This document shows, in pieces, positions 1 to 5,534 of a DNA stretch of 5,534 nucleotides (within the stretch, counting starts at the first letter, position 1; each line of letters starts with the position of its first letter). A program made the position numbers and the translations under genes. The notes under the pieces are model-generated. The model had not been told where the DNA came from. It did not search any database and saw only the letters and a list, made by a program, of their open reading frames with translations. This DNA comes from Peptostreptococcaceae bacterium (lineage in GTDB: Bacteria; Bacillota_A; Clostridia; Peptostreptococcales; Acidaminobacteraceae), in assembly GCA_013619035.1 (NCBI GenBank), contig JABXKX010000482.1, positions 1 to 5,534 of the forward strand. The letters run 5' to 3'.

Positions 1-27
1 ATAAAAGATATATAAAGGAGGGGAAAT

Positions 28-1212
28 ATGGAACTTGTTTTATTGTTACTGGTCATTGGGGTCATGGTTTTAGTAGGCGGTGTATTTGCAAAACTGGGAG
101 ATGCTATTAAGTTACCTACGATTGCGGGAATATTAATTGGAGGAATTGTACTTGGAACAATCGGAAGACAACTTAATATTGAGTGGTTAACACCAGATAA
201 ATTAATGTCAATTCCTTTGTACAAAATTATATATGTATTGGTTCTTTCGCCGATAGGTTTTTTACTAACAAAGGATGTTAGATTAAGTGCAATGAAATCA
301 AACTTTAAAAGCTCAATACTCATTGCACTTATTGAGATAGTAATCACCTTTTCAATTGTTTTTAGTGTGATGCGTGTATTTGGTATGTCCATGAGTGAAG
401 CAATAATATTAGGCATAATTGGATGCGGTACTTCAGTAGCTACAATTATCATGGTTATGCAAGATTTAGAAGAAAAAATAAAAGCACGCTTGTTACCAAC
501 TATGTTTATGAATCTTGTTTTAGTATTACTTATCTTTGGTATTGTTAAGAATTTGTTAGCAGGTTCAGGAGGCATCGCTACACCCTTTATAATCATGACA
601 ACCTCATTAATATACGGGATTGTATCAGGTTTTATTCTGTTACTTCTAGTAAGAAAGATACGTGGTGAAGTAGCCCCATTGATTTATACTCTAATATGCA
701 CTATTTTATTGTTGGTGGGGTCTAAATTATTAACAATTGATTTATTGGTCACTTTAACTGTAGGCGGTATAACATTTGTTAATATGATGATAAAAAAAAT
801 GCCACAAAAATTTGTTGTGATGGAACAAGAATTTAAAAAAATCATCAATGTCTGTATTCTTTTCTTTATGGTTGATTTAGGTATGAAGTTGAATGTTATG
901 CTATTAACTAACTTTTCTATCCTAGTAATTTCAATTGCTTACACAGCATCAAGAATCGCTTCTCGCAGAATCGGATATAAGACAGGTAGTATGTTAGTAA
1001 AAGACAATAGGAATGACGTTAGTATGTTAGGTAAACTAATGTTGCCTCAAGCAGGTCTTGCGTTGACATTTATAGCGTTTGCGTATAAAGATGGACTTGT
1101 ATCAGAACAGACGTTGTCTATGGTATTAGCAACCATGTTGATTACTGAAATTCTTGGATTAATTATTGCTAGGAACACAGTTGTGAAACGTATAAACGAA
1201 TTAGCAAGTTAA
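28..1212 (+). CDS. CPA2-like cation:proton antiporter homologue with substituted ion-binding motif
   Basis: Integral membrane protein of 394 residues, nearly all hydrophobic helices, matching the Na+/H+ exchanger domain of the CPA2 (Kef/NapA-like) family. That family exchanges Na+ or K+ for protons across the cytoplasmic membrane. Visible hallmarks are the N-terminal helix followed by KLPTIAGILIGGIVLG (residues 28-43), the unwound-helix segment GCGTSVATI (132-140), the FFxxxG helix (279-285) and a C-terminal MLPQAGLAL (338-346), which resembles the LLPQAGVA motif of one antiporter subgroup. By hand alignment, the Asp-Asp pair that usually follows an LLPxxxL stretch is Asn162-Leu163 here, and Asp283 sits in the FFxxxG segment. 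There is no TrkA-N/RCK nucleotide-binding domain. The ATG is well placed: AAAGGAGGGG ends 4 bases upstream. A strong terminator follows. The fold is fairly sure. Working antiport and the ion are not, because of the motif change. Confidence 0.85.
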   Translation: MELVLLLLVIGVMVLVGGVFAKLGDAIKLPTIAGILIGGIVLGTIGRQLNIEWLTPDKLMSIPLYKIIYVLVLSPIGFLLTKDVRLSAMKSNFKSSILIALIEIVITFSIVFSVMRVFGMSMSEAIILGIIGCGTSVATIIMVMQDLEEKIKARLLPTMFMNLVLVLLIFGIVKNLLAGSGGIATPFIIMTTSLIYGIVSGFILLLLVRKIRGEVAPLIYTLICTILLLVGSKLLTIDLLVTLTVGGITFVNMMIKKMPQKFVVMEQEFKKIINVCILFFMVDLGMKLNVMLLTNFSILVISIAYTASRIASRRIGYKTGSMLVKDNRNDVSMLGKLMLPQAGLALTFIAFAYKDGLVSEQTLSMVLATMLITEILGLIIARNTVVKRINELAS

Positions 1213-1275
1213 GGAAAAGAAAGATCAGTAAAGATTTGATAAATTGATTAGCTTGTAAATCTTATGATTATATTT

Positions 1276-1313
1276 AGAAAGAACGGTTATATTTGATCGT
1301 TCTTTCTTTTTTT
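1276..1313 (+). terminator. Rho-independent terminator of the antiporter gene
   Basis: A perfect 10-bp stem (AGAAAGAACG, 1276-1285, paired with CGTTCTTTCT, 1298-1307) with a 12-base loop is followed without a gap by seven T residues (1307-1313). It lies 64 bases after the antiporter stop codon and should end that transcript before the convergent gene. Confidence 0.88.
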
Positions 1314-1359
1314 ACTTGCCACGACATAGCATTTTTAAGCAAACTGCCACATCAAACAA

Positions 1360-1551
1360 AGGTTAAGTAAAGATAAGAAGGAGTTTTACTCTGATAGGGA
1401 GGCTGGCCCTCATGACAACAGACCTGGTTTCAGAAAACTTGTTGAGGAAGCCAAGGCAAAGAAATTCGATGTGATTATTGCAAAGGAACTATCTTAACTC
1501 GCAAAAAGCATAAGACATTCAGAGGAAATTAAGAAGCTCGTATTTCCCTAG
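1360..1551 (+). pseudogene. Serine site-specific recombinase fragment (resolvase/invertase N-terminal domain), degenerate
   Basis: The frame starting at 1381 reads SDREAGPHDNRPGF, then RKLVEEAKAKKFDVIIAKEL, then S, a TAA stop (1495-1497), LAKSIRHSEEIKKL and a TAG (1549-1551). This matches the middle of a serine recombinase catalytic domain: the (D/N)RPGF block, the FDvIi strand, and KELSRLAR, with the stop exactly where the conserved Arg of SRLAR belongs. There is no usable start codon, no C-terminal DNA-binding part and no complete N-terminal strand. Upstream in the same frame, RLSKDK (1360-1377) could be the remnant of the catalytic RxS segment joined by an internal deletion, but that is weak. 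It reads as an old remnant of a mobile element (transposon, phage or sigK-type element). It is flanked by the terminator of one gene and the terminator-like hairpin of the other, so it sits in a neutral insertion spot. The recombinase assignment rests on motif recognition, not a search. Confidence 0.62.
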
Positions 1552-1563
1552 GATTACGAGCTT
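1534..1563 (-). terminator. Probable terminator hairpin of the Mut7-C gene
   Basis: Perfect 9-bp inverted repeat AAGCTCGTA (1534-1542) / TACGAGCTT (1555-1563) with a 12-base loop, 21 bases beyond the stop codon of the minus-strand gene. On the minus strand the stem is followed by CTTAATTTCCTCT, a broken and weak T-rich tract, so termination may be inefficient. The hairpin overlaps the end of the recombinase remnant. On the plus strand the trailing sequence (GTTGTATTTTCTATT) is no better. Confidence 0.5.
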
Positions 1564-1584
1564 GTTGTATTTTCTATTCAATTA

Positions 1585-2352
1585 TCAAGATTGTTTGGCT
1601 TTAGAGAGTTGTTCTATAAACTCATTCATTCTGTCAAAGTGGCTTCCTTTCCAGTATACTTTGTGACAGCTTTTACAATAGTAATACTCCGTATACCACT
1701 TTTTTACTTTAGTAGGTATAAGACCTTCTATTTCTTTGAATTCAGGTTGACTTATTTCAATCGTATTAATCTTCTGGTTACAGACCATACATCGACTAAA
1801 GGGATGGATCGTATCCCAAAGGTCAAGTTTCTCTATAACTTCAAGACATTGATCGTAGGGGTCATTATTTCTTATGAATAAACCTCTTTCAACTATTCTT
1901 CGCATTAACAAACCTCGGTCTCTTGTCAGTAATATCCGTTTGGTGTTGTTTGAAATCATTGCAAGTTCTGGGTCATCCATTTTGTTCTGATAAAGGGTAT
2001 CAAATCCAAGCATTCTAAGATATTTGGCTAACTTTCCTAAATGAACATCAAGAATAAACCTAGTATCCCGAAGTGGTACGTCTCTAAGTTTGGATAATCC
2101 ACTGATATTAAGTCTTTCGAATACTGGATACACACTGATTAGATCACCATCTTTCATAATATGATCAAATCCAACTGATTCGCCATTTACTAAAATCAAG
2201 TCAACTTCCACATGTGGCACACCATAACTTTCGATTAAATCTTTTACGGTTCTTTTGCCATAAAATGAAGTTTGTATCTTTTGTTTATTTAAATCTTCTT
2301 TTATGAAATCATTCAATTCTTCATAGAACCTAATTGTCACATTTAGCTTCAT
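1585..2352 (-). CDS. Ubiquitin-like / Mut7-C PIN-like RNase domain protein with zinc-ribbon-like tail
   Basis: Complete 255-residue protein. Residues 1-80 look like the beta-grasp (ubiquitin/ThiS-like) domain found fused to Mut7-C, ending in the typical VYPVFE. No C-terminal Gly-Gly exists, so it is not a sulfur carrier or conjugated modifier. Residues about 97-235 are the Mut7-C domain, a PIN-like nuclease fold: FILDVHLGKLAKYLRMLGFD (99-118), DDPEL (126-130) and ILLTRDRGLL (140-149), with Asp102, Asp118, Asp145 and perhaps Asp164 as candidate metal ligands. Two cysteine pairs, CxxC (188/191) and CxxC (226/229), should bind one zinc. The family is predicted to be an RNase, probably cytoplasmic, but its bacterial substrate is not established. 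A GTG four codons upstream (2364) is also in frame. I prefer the ATG at 2352 because GGTGAG lies 4 bases before it, while the GTG has no clear ribosome site and the family starts at MKLxV. It is a lone gene, convergent with the antiporter gene. Confidence 0.88.
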   Translation of the reverse strand: MKLNVTIRFYEELNDFIKEDLNKQKIQTSFYGKRTVKDLIESYGVPHVEVDLILVNGESVGFDHIMKDGDLISVYPVFERLNISGLSKLRDVPLRDTRFILDVHLGKLAKYLRMLGFDTLYQNKMDDPELAMISNNTKRILLTRDRGLLMRRIVERGLFIRNNDPYDQCLEVIEKLDLWDTIHPFSRCMVCNQKINTIEISQPEFKEIEGLIPTKVKKWYTEYYYCKSCHKVYWKGSHFDRMNEFIEQLSKAKQS

Positions 2353-2553
2353 ATTACTCACCACTCTTTTCTTATTCTATTCTTACCATGAAAAGGGGGG
2401 AGTCTATCAAATTTCTATGAGAGCAAAAAATTATCAACTATGTATTAGTAAGAATATATCAAGAATGAAAGTATATAAAAATTAAAAGAGTAGAGTTAAA
2501 GTCTAATAAAACTTCCTATTAGTATTTTTTATACGATTGTTTAGTATAAAGAC
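2353..2553. other. Upstream half of the divergent intergenic region, no firm feature
   Basis: A+T-rich spacer upstream of the minus-strand Mut7-C gene. It must hold that gene's promoter, but I could not find a convincing -35/-10 pair on the minus strand. TATACT at 2475-2470 is a possible -10 with only a poor -35. A run of six G (2395-2400) stands out. No RNA gene or coding ORF is supported here. Confidence 0.4.
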
Positions 2554-2603
2554 TATTTCATTAAATTGAAATAAGTTTCATTTTTATTGAAATTTATTTC
2601 AAT
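2554..2603. promoter_or_regulatory. Phased TTTCA/TGAAA inverted-repeat array, candidate operator
   Basis: TTTCA begins at 2556, 2576 and 2597, and its complement TGAAA begins at 2567 and 2588, so like half-sites recur every 20-21 bp, two helical turns. They form TATTTCA-N6-TGAAATA (2554-2573, perfect 7-bp arms), TTTCA-N7-TGAAA (2576-2592) and ATTGAAAT-TT-ATTTCAAT (2586-2603, perfect 8-bp arms). The last overlaps the -35 box and spacer of the predicted promoter for the NhaC gene. This is the geometry expected of a dimeric repressor binding cooperatively on one face of the helix. I do not recognise the regulator. The last palindrome plus T8 also looks like a weak terminator on the plus strand, but no plus-strand gene precedes it. 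Confidence 0.5.
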
Positions 2604-2617
2604 TTTTTTTATATAAA
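2587..2617 (+). promoter_or_regulatory. Predicted sigma-A-type promoter for the NhaC gene
   Basis: TTGAAA (2587-2592) is separated by 17 bases from TATATA (2610-2615), which overlaps TATAAA (2612-2617, spacing 19). The -35 matches the TTGACA consensus at five of six positions. Transcription would start near 2622 and leave a leader of about 140 bases before the NhaC start codon. A second perfect TATAAT at 2734-2739 lies closer to the gene but lacks a -35 at suitable spacing. Confidence 0.5.
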
Positions 2618-2637
2618 TTACAATAAGGAAATTTAAA

Positions 2638-2715
2638 ATGCCATACACATCAGACTATTACATAAAATTAATACTTTTAACATGTTGGCATGGGACTTGC
2701 ATTTATTGTATGTGA
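2638..2715 (+). other. Possible 25-codon leader ORF (speculative)
   Basis: ATG at 2638 is preceded by AAGGAA (2625-2630) at 7 bases, and 25 codons run to a TGA at 2713-2715. The peptide starts MPYTSDYYIK and contains three Cys, three Tyr and one Trp. The predicted transcription start would leave only a few bases before the ribosome site. The first codons (ATGCCA, 2638-2643) can pair with TGGCAT (2686-2691). It resembles no known leader peptide and a chance ORF of this length is likely. Confidence 0.18.
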
Positions 2716-2723
2716 GGGAAAAT

Positions 2724-2753
2724 GATTATATTTTATAATCGAACTTATTATAA
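2724..2753 (+). repeat. Two overlapping inverted repeats ahead of the NhaC ribosome-binding site
   Basis: GATTATA-TTT-TATAATC (2724-2740) is a perfect 7-bp palindrome. Its right arm also belongs to TTATAAT-N7-ATTATAA (2733-2753), a second perfect 7-bp repeat ending directly against the GGGGG Shine-Dalgarno (2754-2758). As RNA the two hairpins exclude each other. As DNA they could be an operator. All arms are nearly pure A+T, so chance is a real possibility. Confidence 0.35.
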
Positions 2754-2765
2754 GGGGGAATTAAT

Positions 2766-4166
2766 ATGAACGTAAGAAAACCGTATCTATATGAAGCGGT
2801 AACATCATTTCTATTATTGATAATAGTAATGGGAGTTGGTATTGCGGTATTTGGTGCTGATCCACATGTACCAATGCTAATTGGGGTAGGAATCGCTGCA
2901 CTTATATCTTTAAAAATTGGATTCAAATGGGCTGAAATTGAACAGGGCATGTATGATGGTATCAAACAAGCACTTCAAGCGATGGTTATATTGGTAATCA
3001 TTGGTGTACTTATCGGTGTTTGGATTTTATCGGGTGTTGTACCATCGATGATCTATTATGGTATGTCTATACTTTCACCTAAGATTTTCTTAGTGGCAAC
3101 AGTTTTACTTTGCTCGATTACATCATTGGCAACTGGAACATCATGGGGTACTGCCGGTACAATTGGTATTGCATTAATGGGTATTGCTAGTGGTCTTGGA
3201 ATCCCAGCACCAATTGCTGCGGGTGCCATTATATCAGGCGCTTATTTTGGAGATAAAATGTCTCCTTTATCAGATACAACTAATTTAGCACCAGCTATGG
3301 CAGGGACGGATGTATTTACTCACATCAAGTTTATGATGAAACCGACATCAATTGCTTATGGAATTACGCTTATCGTGTTTACTATTGTAGGCATAAAAAC
3401 AGGTGGTGGAGAAGTTGATATGTCGGCTATCCAAGCGATGAAAGATGGCTTAACCAGTTCATTTACAATTTCACCAATCTTATTGATTCCACCCGTTGTA
3501 GTTATTATTTCTATATCTAGAAAAGTACCTGCTATACCTGGCATCTTTCTTGGTGTTGTGTTAGGAGCTATCTTAGCACCGATTATGCAAGGCGCTAACT
3601 TTGGTGATATCTTATCTGCTAGTTATGGTGGGTTTGTAAGCGAAACCGGTATAGAAGCTGTAGATAGTCTTCTAACTGCTGGTGGACTGACTAATATGAT
3701 GTACTCAATTTCACTTACTCTAATTGCCATGATGTTTGGTGGTATTATGGAAAAGACAGGTCAGCTTCAAGTTATAGTGAGTACACTTCTTAAAGGAGTT
3801 AAGAGTGCTCAAGGCCTTATCATCTTAACAATTGCAACATGTTTAGGTAGTAATATGACTATGCCAGAGCAATATATTTCAATAGTGGTTCCTGGTCGAA
3901 TGTATGCTCAAGCTTATAAAGAAAGAGGGTTACATCCTAAAACATTATCTAATGCTTTAGAATCTACTGGAACACTTACTTCGGCACTTATTCCTTGGAA
4001 CACATGTGGTGCTTTCCTTTATGGTGTATTAGGCGTGCCAACTCTTCTATATGCGAAGTGGGCTGTCTTTAACTACACGATGCCAATCGTTGTGATTATA
4101 CTAAGTTTTGTGGGCACTACAGTGGCATATTTAGATGATGATAAGAAAAAGAGACAAACCGCATAA
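2766..4166 (+). CDS. nhaC: NhaC-family Na+/H+ antiporter
   Basis: Full-length 466-residue membrane transporter of the NhaC family, with about eleven or twelve hydrophobic segments. Members exchange Na+ for H+ across the cytoplasmic membrane. Some relatives (MleN type) couple this to malate/lactate exchange, so the substrate is not certain. Family motifs are clear: ATGTSWGT (122-129), FGDKMSPLSDTTNLA (161-175), a conserved PEQY...VPGRMY stretch (367-380), and GTLTSALIPWNTCGAF (402-417), the usual GTxTSPLxPWNTCG signature. The N-terminus is short and cytoplasmic, and the C-terminus ends in a charged DDDKKKR tail (457-463). The ATG follows AAGGGGGAA with 7 bases between the G-run and the start. 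It is transcribed divergently from the Mut7-C gene, behind a regulated-looking promoter region, and is followed at 91 bp by a membrane sensor gene in the same direction. No frameshift or missing motif was seen. Family assignment is very likely; the gene symbol denotes the family rather than a proven orthologue. Confidence 0.93.
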   Translation: MNVRKPYLYEAVTSFLLLIIVMGVGIAVFGADPHVPMLIGVGIAALISLKIGFKWAEIEQGMYDGIKQALQAMVILVIIGVLIGVWILSGVVPSMIYYGMSILSPKIFLVATVLLCSITSLATGTSWGTAGTIGIALMGIASGLGIPAPIAAGAIISGAYFGDKMSPLSDTTNLAPAMAGTDVFTHIKFMMKPTSIAYGITLIVFTIVGIKTGGGEVDMSAIQAMKDGLTSSFTISPILLIPPVVVIISISRKVPAIPGIFLGVVLGAILAPIMQGANFGDILSASYGGFVSETGIEAVDSLLTAGGLTNMMYSISLTLIAMMFGGIMEKTGQLQVIVSTLLKGVKSAQGLIILTIATCLGSNMTMPEQYISIVVPGRMYAQAYKERGLHPKTLSNALESTGTLTSALIPWNTCGAFLYGVLGVPTLLYAKWAVFNYTMPIVVIILSFVGTTVAYLDDDKKKRQTA

Positions 4167-4207
4167 GGATATATTAACATTGAAATAATCAACCAAATGT
4201 AAGATAC

Positions 4208-4235
4208 TAAAGTCAGGGAGAAATCTCTGGCTTTA
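4208..4235 (+). terminator. GAAA-loop hairpin between nhaC and the sensor gene (weak terminator or attenuator)
   Basis: TAAAGTCAGGGA (4208-4219) pairs with TCTCTGGCTTTA (4224-4235), a 12-bp stem including two G-T wobbles and a GAAA tetraloop. Only a broken tract (TTTAATACTT) follows, not a T-run, so it may act as a partial terminator or as an mRNA stability element that sets the ratio of the two genes. It sits 41 bases after the nhaC stop codon and 22 bases before the next start. Confidence 0.55.
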
Positions 4236-4257
4236 ATACTTACAAGAAGAGGGCAAT

Positions 4258-5534
4258 ATGAAAAAAATTATACTAATATTTCTATTAATAATGACAGTTT
4301 CAATACTGTTTTATGCAAACAAAATGATTGAATTCGAGTATCATGTTAATTTGCTTGAATATTTTACGTTGTCATCGGACTACTCTGAAGAAGAACTTGA
4401 ATTACTAAAAGAACATGAACCCATTATCTATGCTGGTAATATCAATGAACCCCCTCTAGGGATATACTATGAAGAAACAGGACAGTCTTTTGGTCTTGTT
4501 GTAGATTATATTAATGCTCTCTCAATAGAGTTGGGTGTTGATATCATCTCAAAACCTTTGATATGGAATGATGTTTTAAATGCACTTGAAAATGAAGAAG
4601 CTGATTTAAGCGATATGGTACCATCAGAGAAACGATCGGAAAAATTTATATTTTCTGATCCAGTCTACAATATTAATGGAGCAGTATTGGTACCTACAGA
4701 AAACCAAGCCATCTTCACTTTAGAAGATTTAAATGGTAAAACTATCGGTATACAAGAGGCCGATCATGCCATAGATAGCATTATGGAAATGAAGTTAGAT
4801 GTAAATATTTTATACACAGACAATTTAGAAGAGGCACTAGAACTTTTATATGCTGGAGAGATAGACGCAGTAGTTGGTGATGAGCCAGTTATTATATATC
4901 ACTTAAGAGAGTTATCTGATATGGGAGATTATTTGATACTCGATGAGTATGTATATGAGTCTGTAGCTGCATTGGCCATGCCGAAAGTTAATGATAAACT
5001 TGTTAAGGTGATTAATAAATCGGTTTTCAATTTAAAGAGAAAAGGAATCTTAGATAAAATACACAAGAAATGGATGAATATCTCGGATCCTTTTTATGAT
5101 GACATTGAGGCAGAAAAGTTGAAATTGAGTATACTGATTGGGATCTTTTTCCTAACGCTGTTTGTCGGTATAATCCTCTTATGGAACAGAAGTCTTAAAT
5201 ACTTAGTAAAAGAAAGAACCAGTGAATTAGAATTTACAAAAAACGAATTGCAAATAACTTTTGATGGCATGAAAGATTTTATAGTAGTTTATGATGATTT
5301 CCATATGATAAAAAATATTAATGCATCGTTCTTAGATGATATCCATAAAAGAAAAGATGAGGTTCTTGATAAACCGATAACAATAATCCCGATGTTAGAA
5401 GCTTTTTTAGAAGACCATTTGTTAGAACATAATACTGCGACTGAATTTAAGTATGACAGAAAAATATTCGAAGTCAGTATTTCTTTATTGGAAAATGAAA
5501 GCAATCAAACATCTTATGGTTTATTCATATTAGC
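4258..5534 (+). CDS. Membrane sensor with SBP_bac_3-type solute-binding and PAS-like domains, 3' end outside window
   Basis: Open for 425 codons to the window edge. Residues 1-20 form a lysine-started hydrophobic segment (signal peptide or anchor). Residues about 54-275 match a family-3 extracytoplasmic solute-binding domain: EPIIYAGNINEPPLGIY (54-70), FGLVVDYINAL (78-88), EKRSEKFIFSDP (124-135), TLEDLNGKTIGI (154-165), GEIDAVVGDEP (200-210) and a KRKGILDKIHKKW ending (260-272). Arg126 and Asp208 align with the ligand-carboxylate Arg and ligand-amino Asp of amino-acid-binding relatives such as GlnH. A transmembrane helix (about 290-309) leads to a short helical linker (about 312-333) and a PAS-like region (about 332 on). 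This is the layout of EvgS/BvgS-like histidine kinases, but GGDEF or HD-GYP outputs also occur with it, and the output domain is not in view. The ATG has AGAGGG 4 bases upstream. It follows nhaC in the same direction and may share its transcript. Confidence 0.82.
   Translation, partial: MKKIILIFLLIMTVSILFYANKMIEFEYHVNLLEYFTLSSDYSEEELELLKEHEPIIYAGNINEPPLGIYYEETGQSFGLVVDYINALSIELGVDIISKPLIWNDVLNALENEEADLSDMVPSEKRSEKFIFSDPVYNINGAVLVPTENQAIFTLEDLNGKTIGIQEADHAIDSIMEMKLDVNILYTDNLEEALELLYAGEIDAVVGDEPVIIYHLRELSDMGDYLILDEYVYESVAALAMPKVNDKLVKVINKSVFNLKRKGILDKIHKKWMNISDPFYDDIEAEKLKLSILIGIFFLTLFVGIILLWNRSLKYLVKERTSELEFTKNELQITFDGMKDFIVVYDDFHMIKNINASFLDDIHKRKDEVLDKPITIIPMLEAFLEDHLLEHNTATEFKYDRKIFEVSISLLENESNQTSYGLFIL

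Noticed and set aside
1231..1263. AAGATTT/AAATCTT inverted repeat after the antiporter gene
   Set aside because: Seven A+T-rich pairs with a 19-base loop and no T-run. The strong terminator just downstream explains the region.
1591..1881. Plus-strand 96-codon ORF
   Set aside because: It lies entirely antisense to the well-supported Mut7-C gene, has no ribosome-binding site and reads as low-complexity hydrophobic/aromatic protein.
2417..2485. 22-codon plus-strand ORF after the G-run at 2395-2400
   Set aside because: The G-run is 14 bases or more from the ATG, there is no promoter, and the peptide (MRAKNYQLCI start) shows no recognisable features.
2586..2610. ATTGAAAT/ATTTCAAT hairpin plus T8 as a plus-strand terminator
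   Set aside because: No plus-strand gene ends upstream, the stem is nearly all A-T, and it coincides with a good -35 box and the phased repeat array, so an operator is the better reading.
2733..2753. PerR-type operator
   Set aside because: The half-sites TTATAAT and ATTATAA match, but the PerR box has one base between them and here there are seven.
2726..2965. Minus-strand 79-codon ORF over the start of nhaC
   Set aside because: Shadow of the conserved nhaC reading frame, with biased Ile/Pro/Thr content and no family resemblance.
3356..3544. Minus-strand 62-codon ORF inside nhaC
   Set aside because: Shadow ORF opposite a conserved membrane-protein gene.
5289..5504. Minus-strand 71-codon ORF at the right end
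   Set aside because: It is antisense to the PAS-like region of the sensor gene, which has an uninterrupted frame of 425 codons and clear domains.

Overview
The window looks like chromosomal DNA of a low-GC Gram-positive bacterium, most likely one of the Clostridia. This is inferred from the A+T-rich composition, strong purine-rich Shine-Dalgarno sites (AAAGGAGGGG, AAGGGGGAA), hairpin-plus-T-run termination, and the gene families present: a CPA2-type antiporter, NhaC, and a ubiquitin-like/Mut7-C protein. The species cannot be named from the sequence.

Layout: (1) 28-1212 (+), a CPA2-like cation:proton antiporter homologue whose usual Asp-Asp ion-binding pair appears to be Asn-Leu, closed by a clear intrinsic terminator at 1276-1313. 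(2) 1314-1584, an intergenic stretch holding a decayed fragment of a serine site-specific recombinase (about 1360-1551, +), which runs into a hairpin (1534-1563) that probably ends the convergent gene. (3) 1585-2352 (-), a complete ubiquitin-like + Mut7-C PIN-like RNase-domain protein with a four-cysteine zinc-ribbon-like tail. (4) 2353-2765, a 413-base divergent intergenic region. Its first 200 bases show nothing firm. The second half carries phased TTTCA/TGAAA repeats over a good sigma-A-type promoter, then a long leader with a possible 25-codon ORF and overlapping inverted repeats just ahead of the next ribosome-binding site. (5) 2766-4166 (+), a full-length NhaC-family Na+/H+ antiporter. 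(6) 4258-5534 (+), the start of a membrane sensor with an extracytoplasmic solute-binding domain (SBP_bac_3 type), one transmembrane helix and a PAS-like domain. It runs off the window before its output domain.

The last two genes lie in the same direction, 91 bp apart, separated by a GAAA-tetraloop hairpin without a good T-run. They may be co-transcribed from the promoter at 2587-2617 and could form a sense-and-transport pair. That link is inference. No defence system, CRISPR array, tRNA or rRNA was seen. The points most worth a second look are the substituted antiporter core, the phased operator-like array, and the recombinase remnant.
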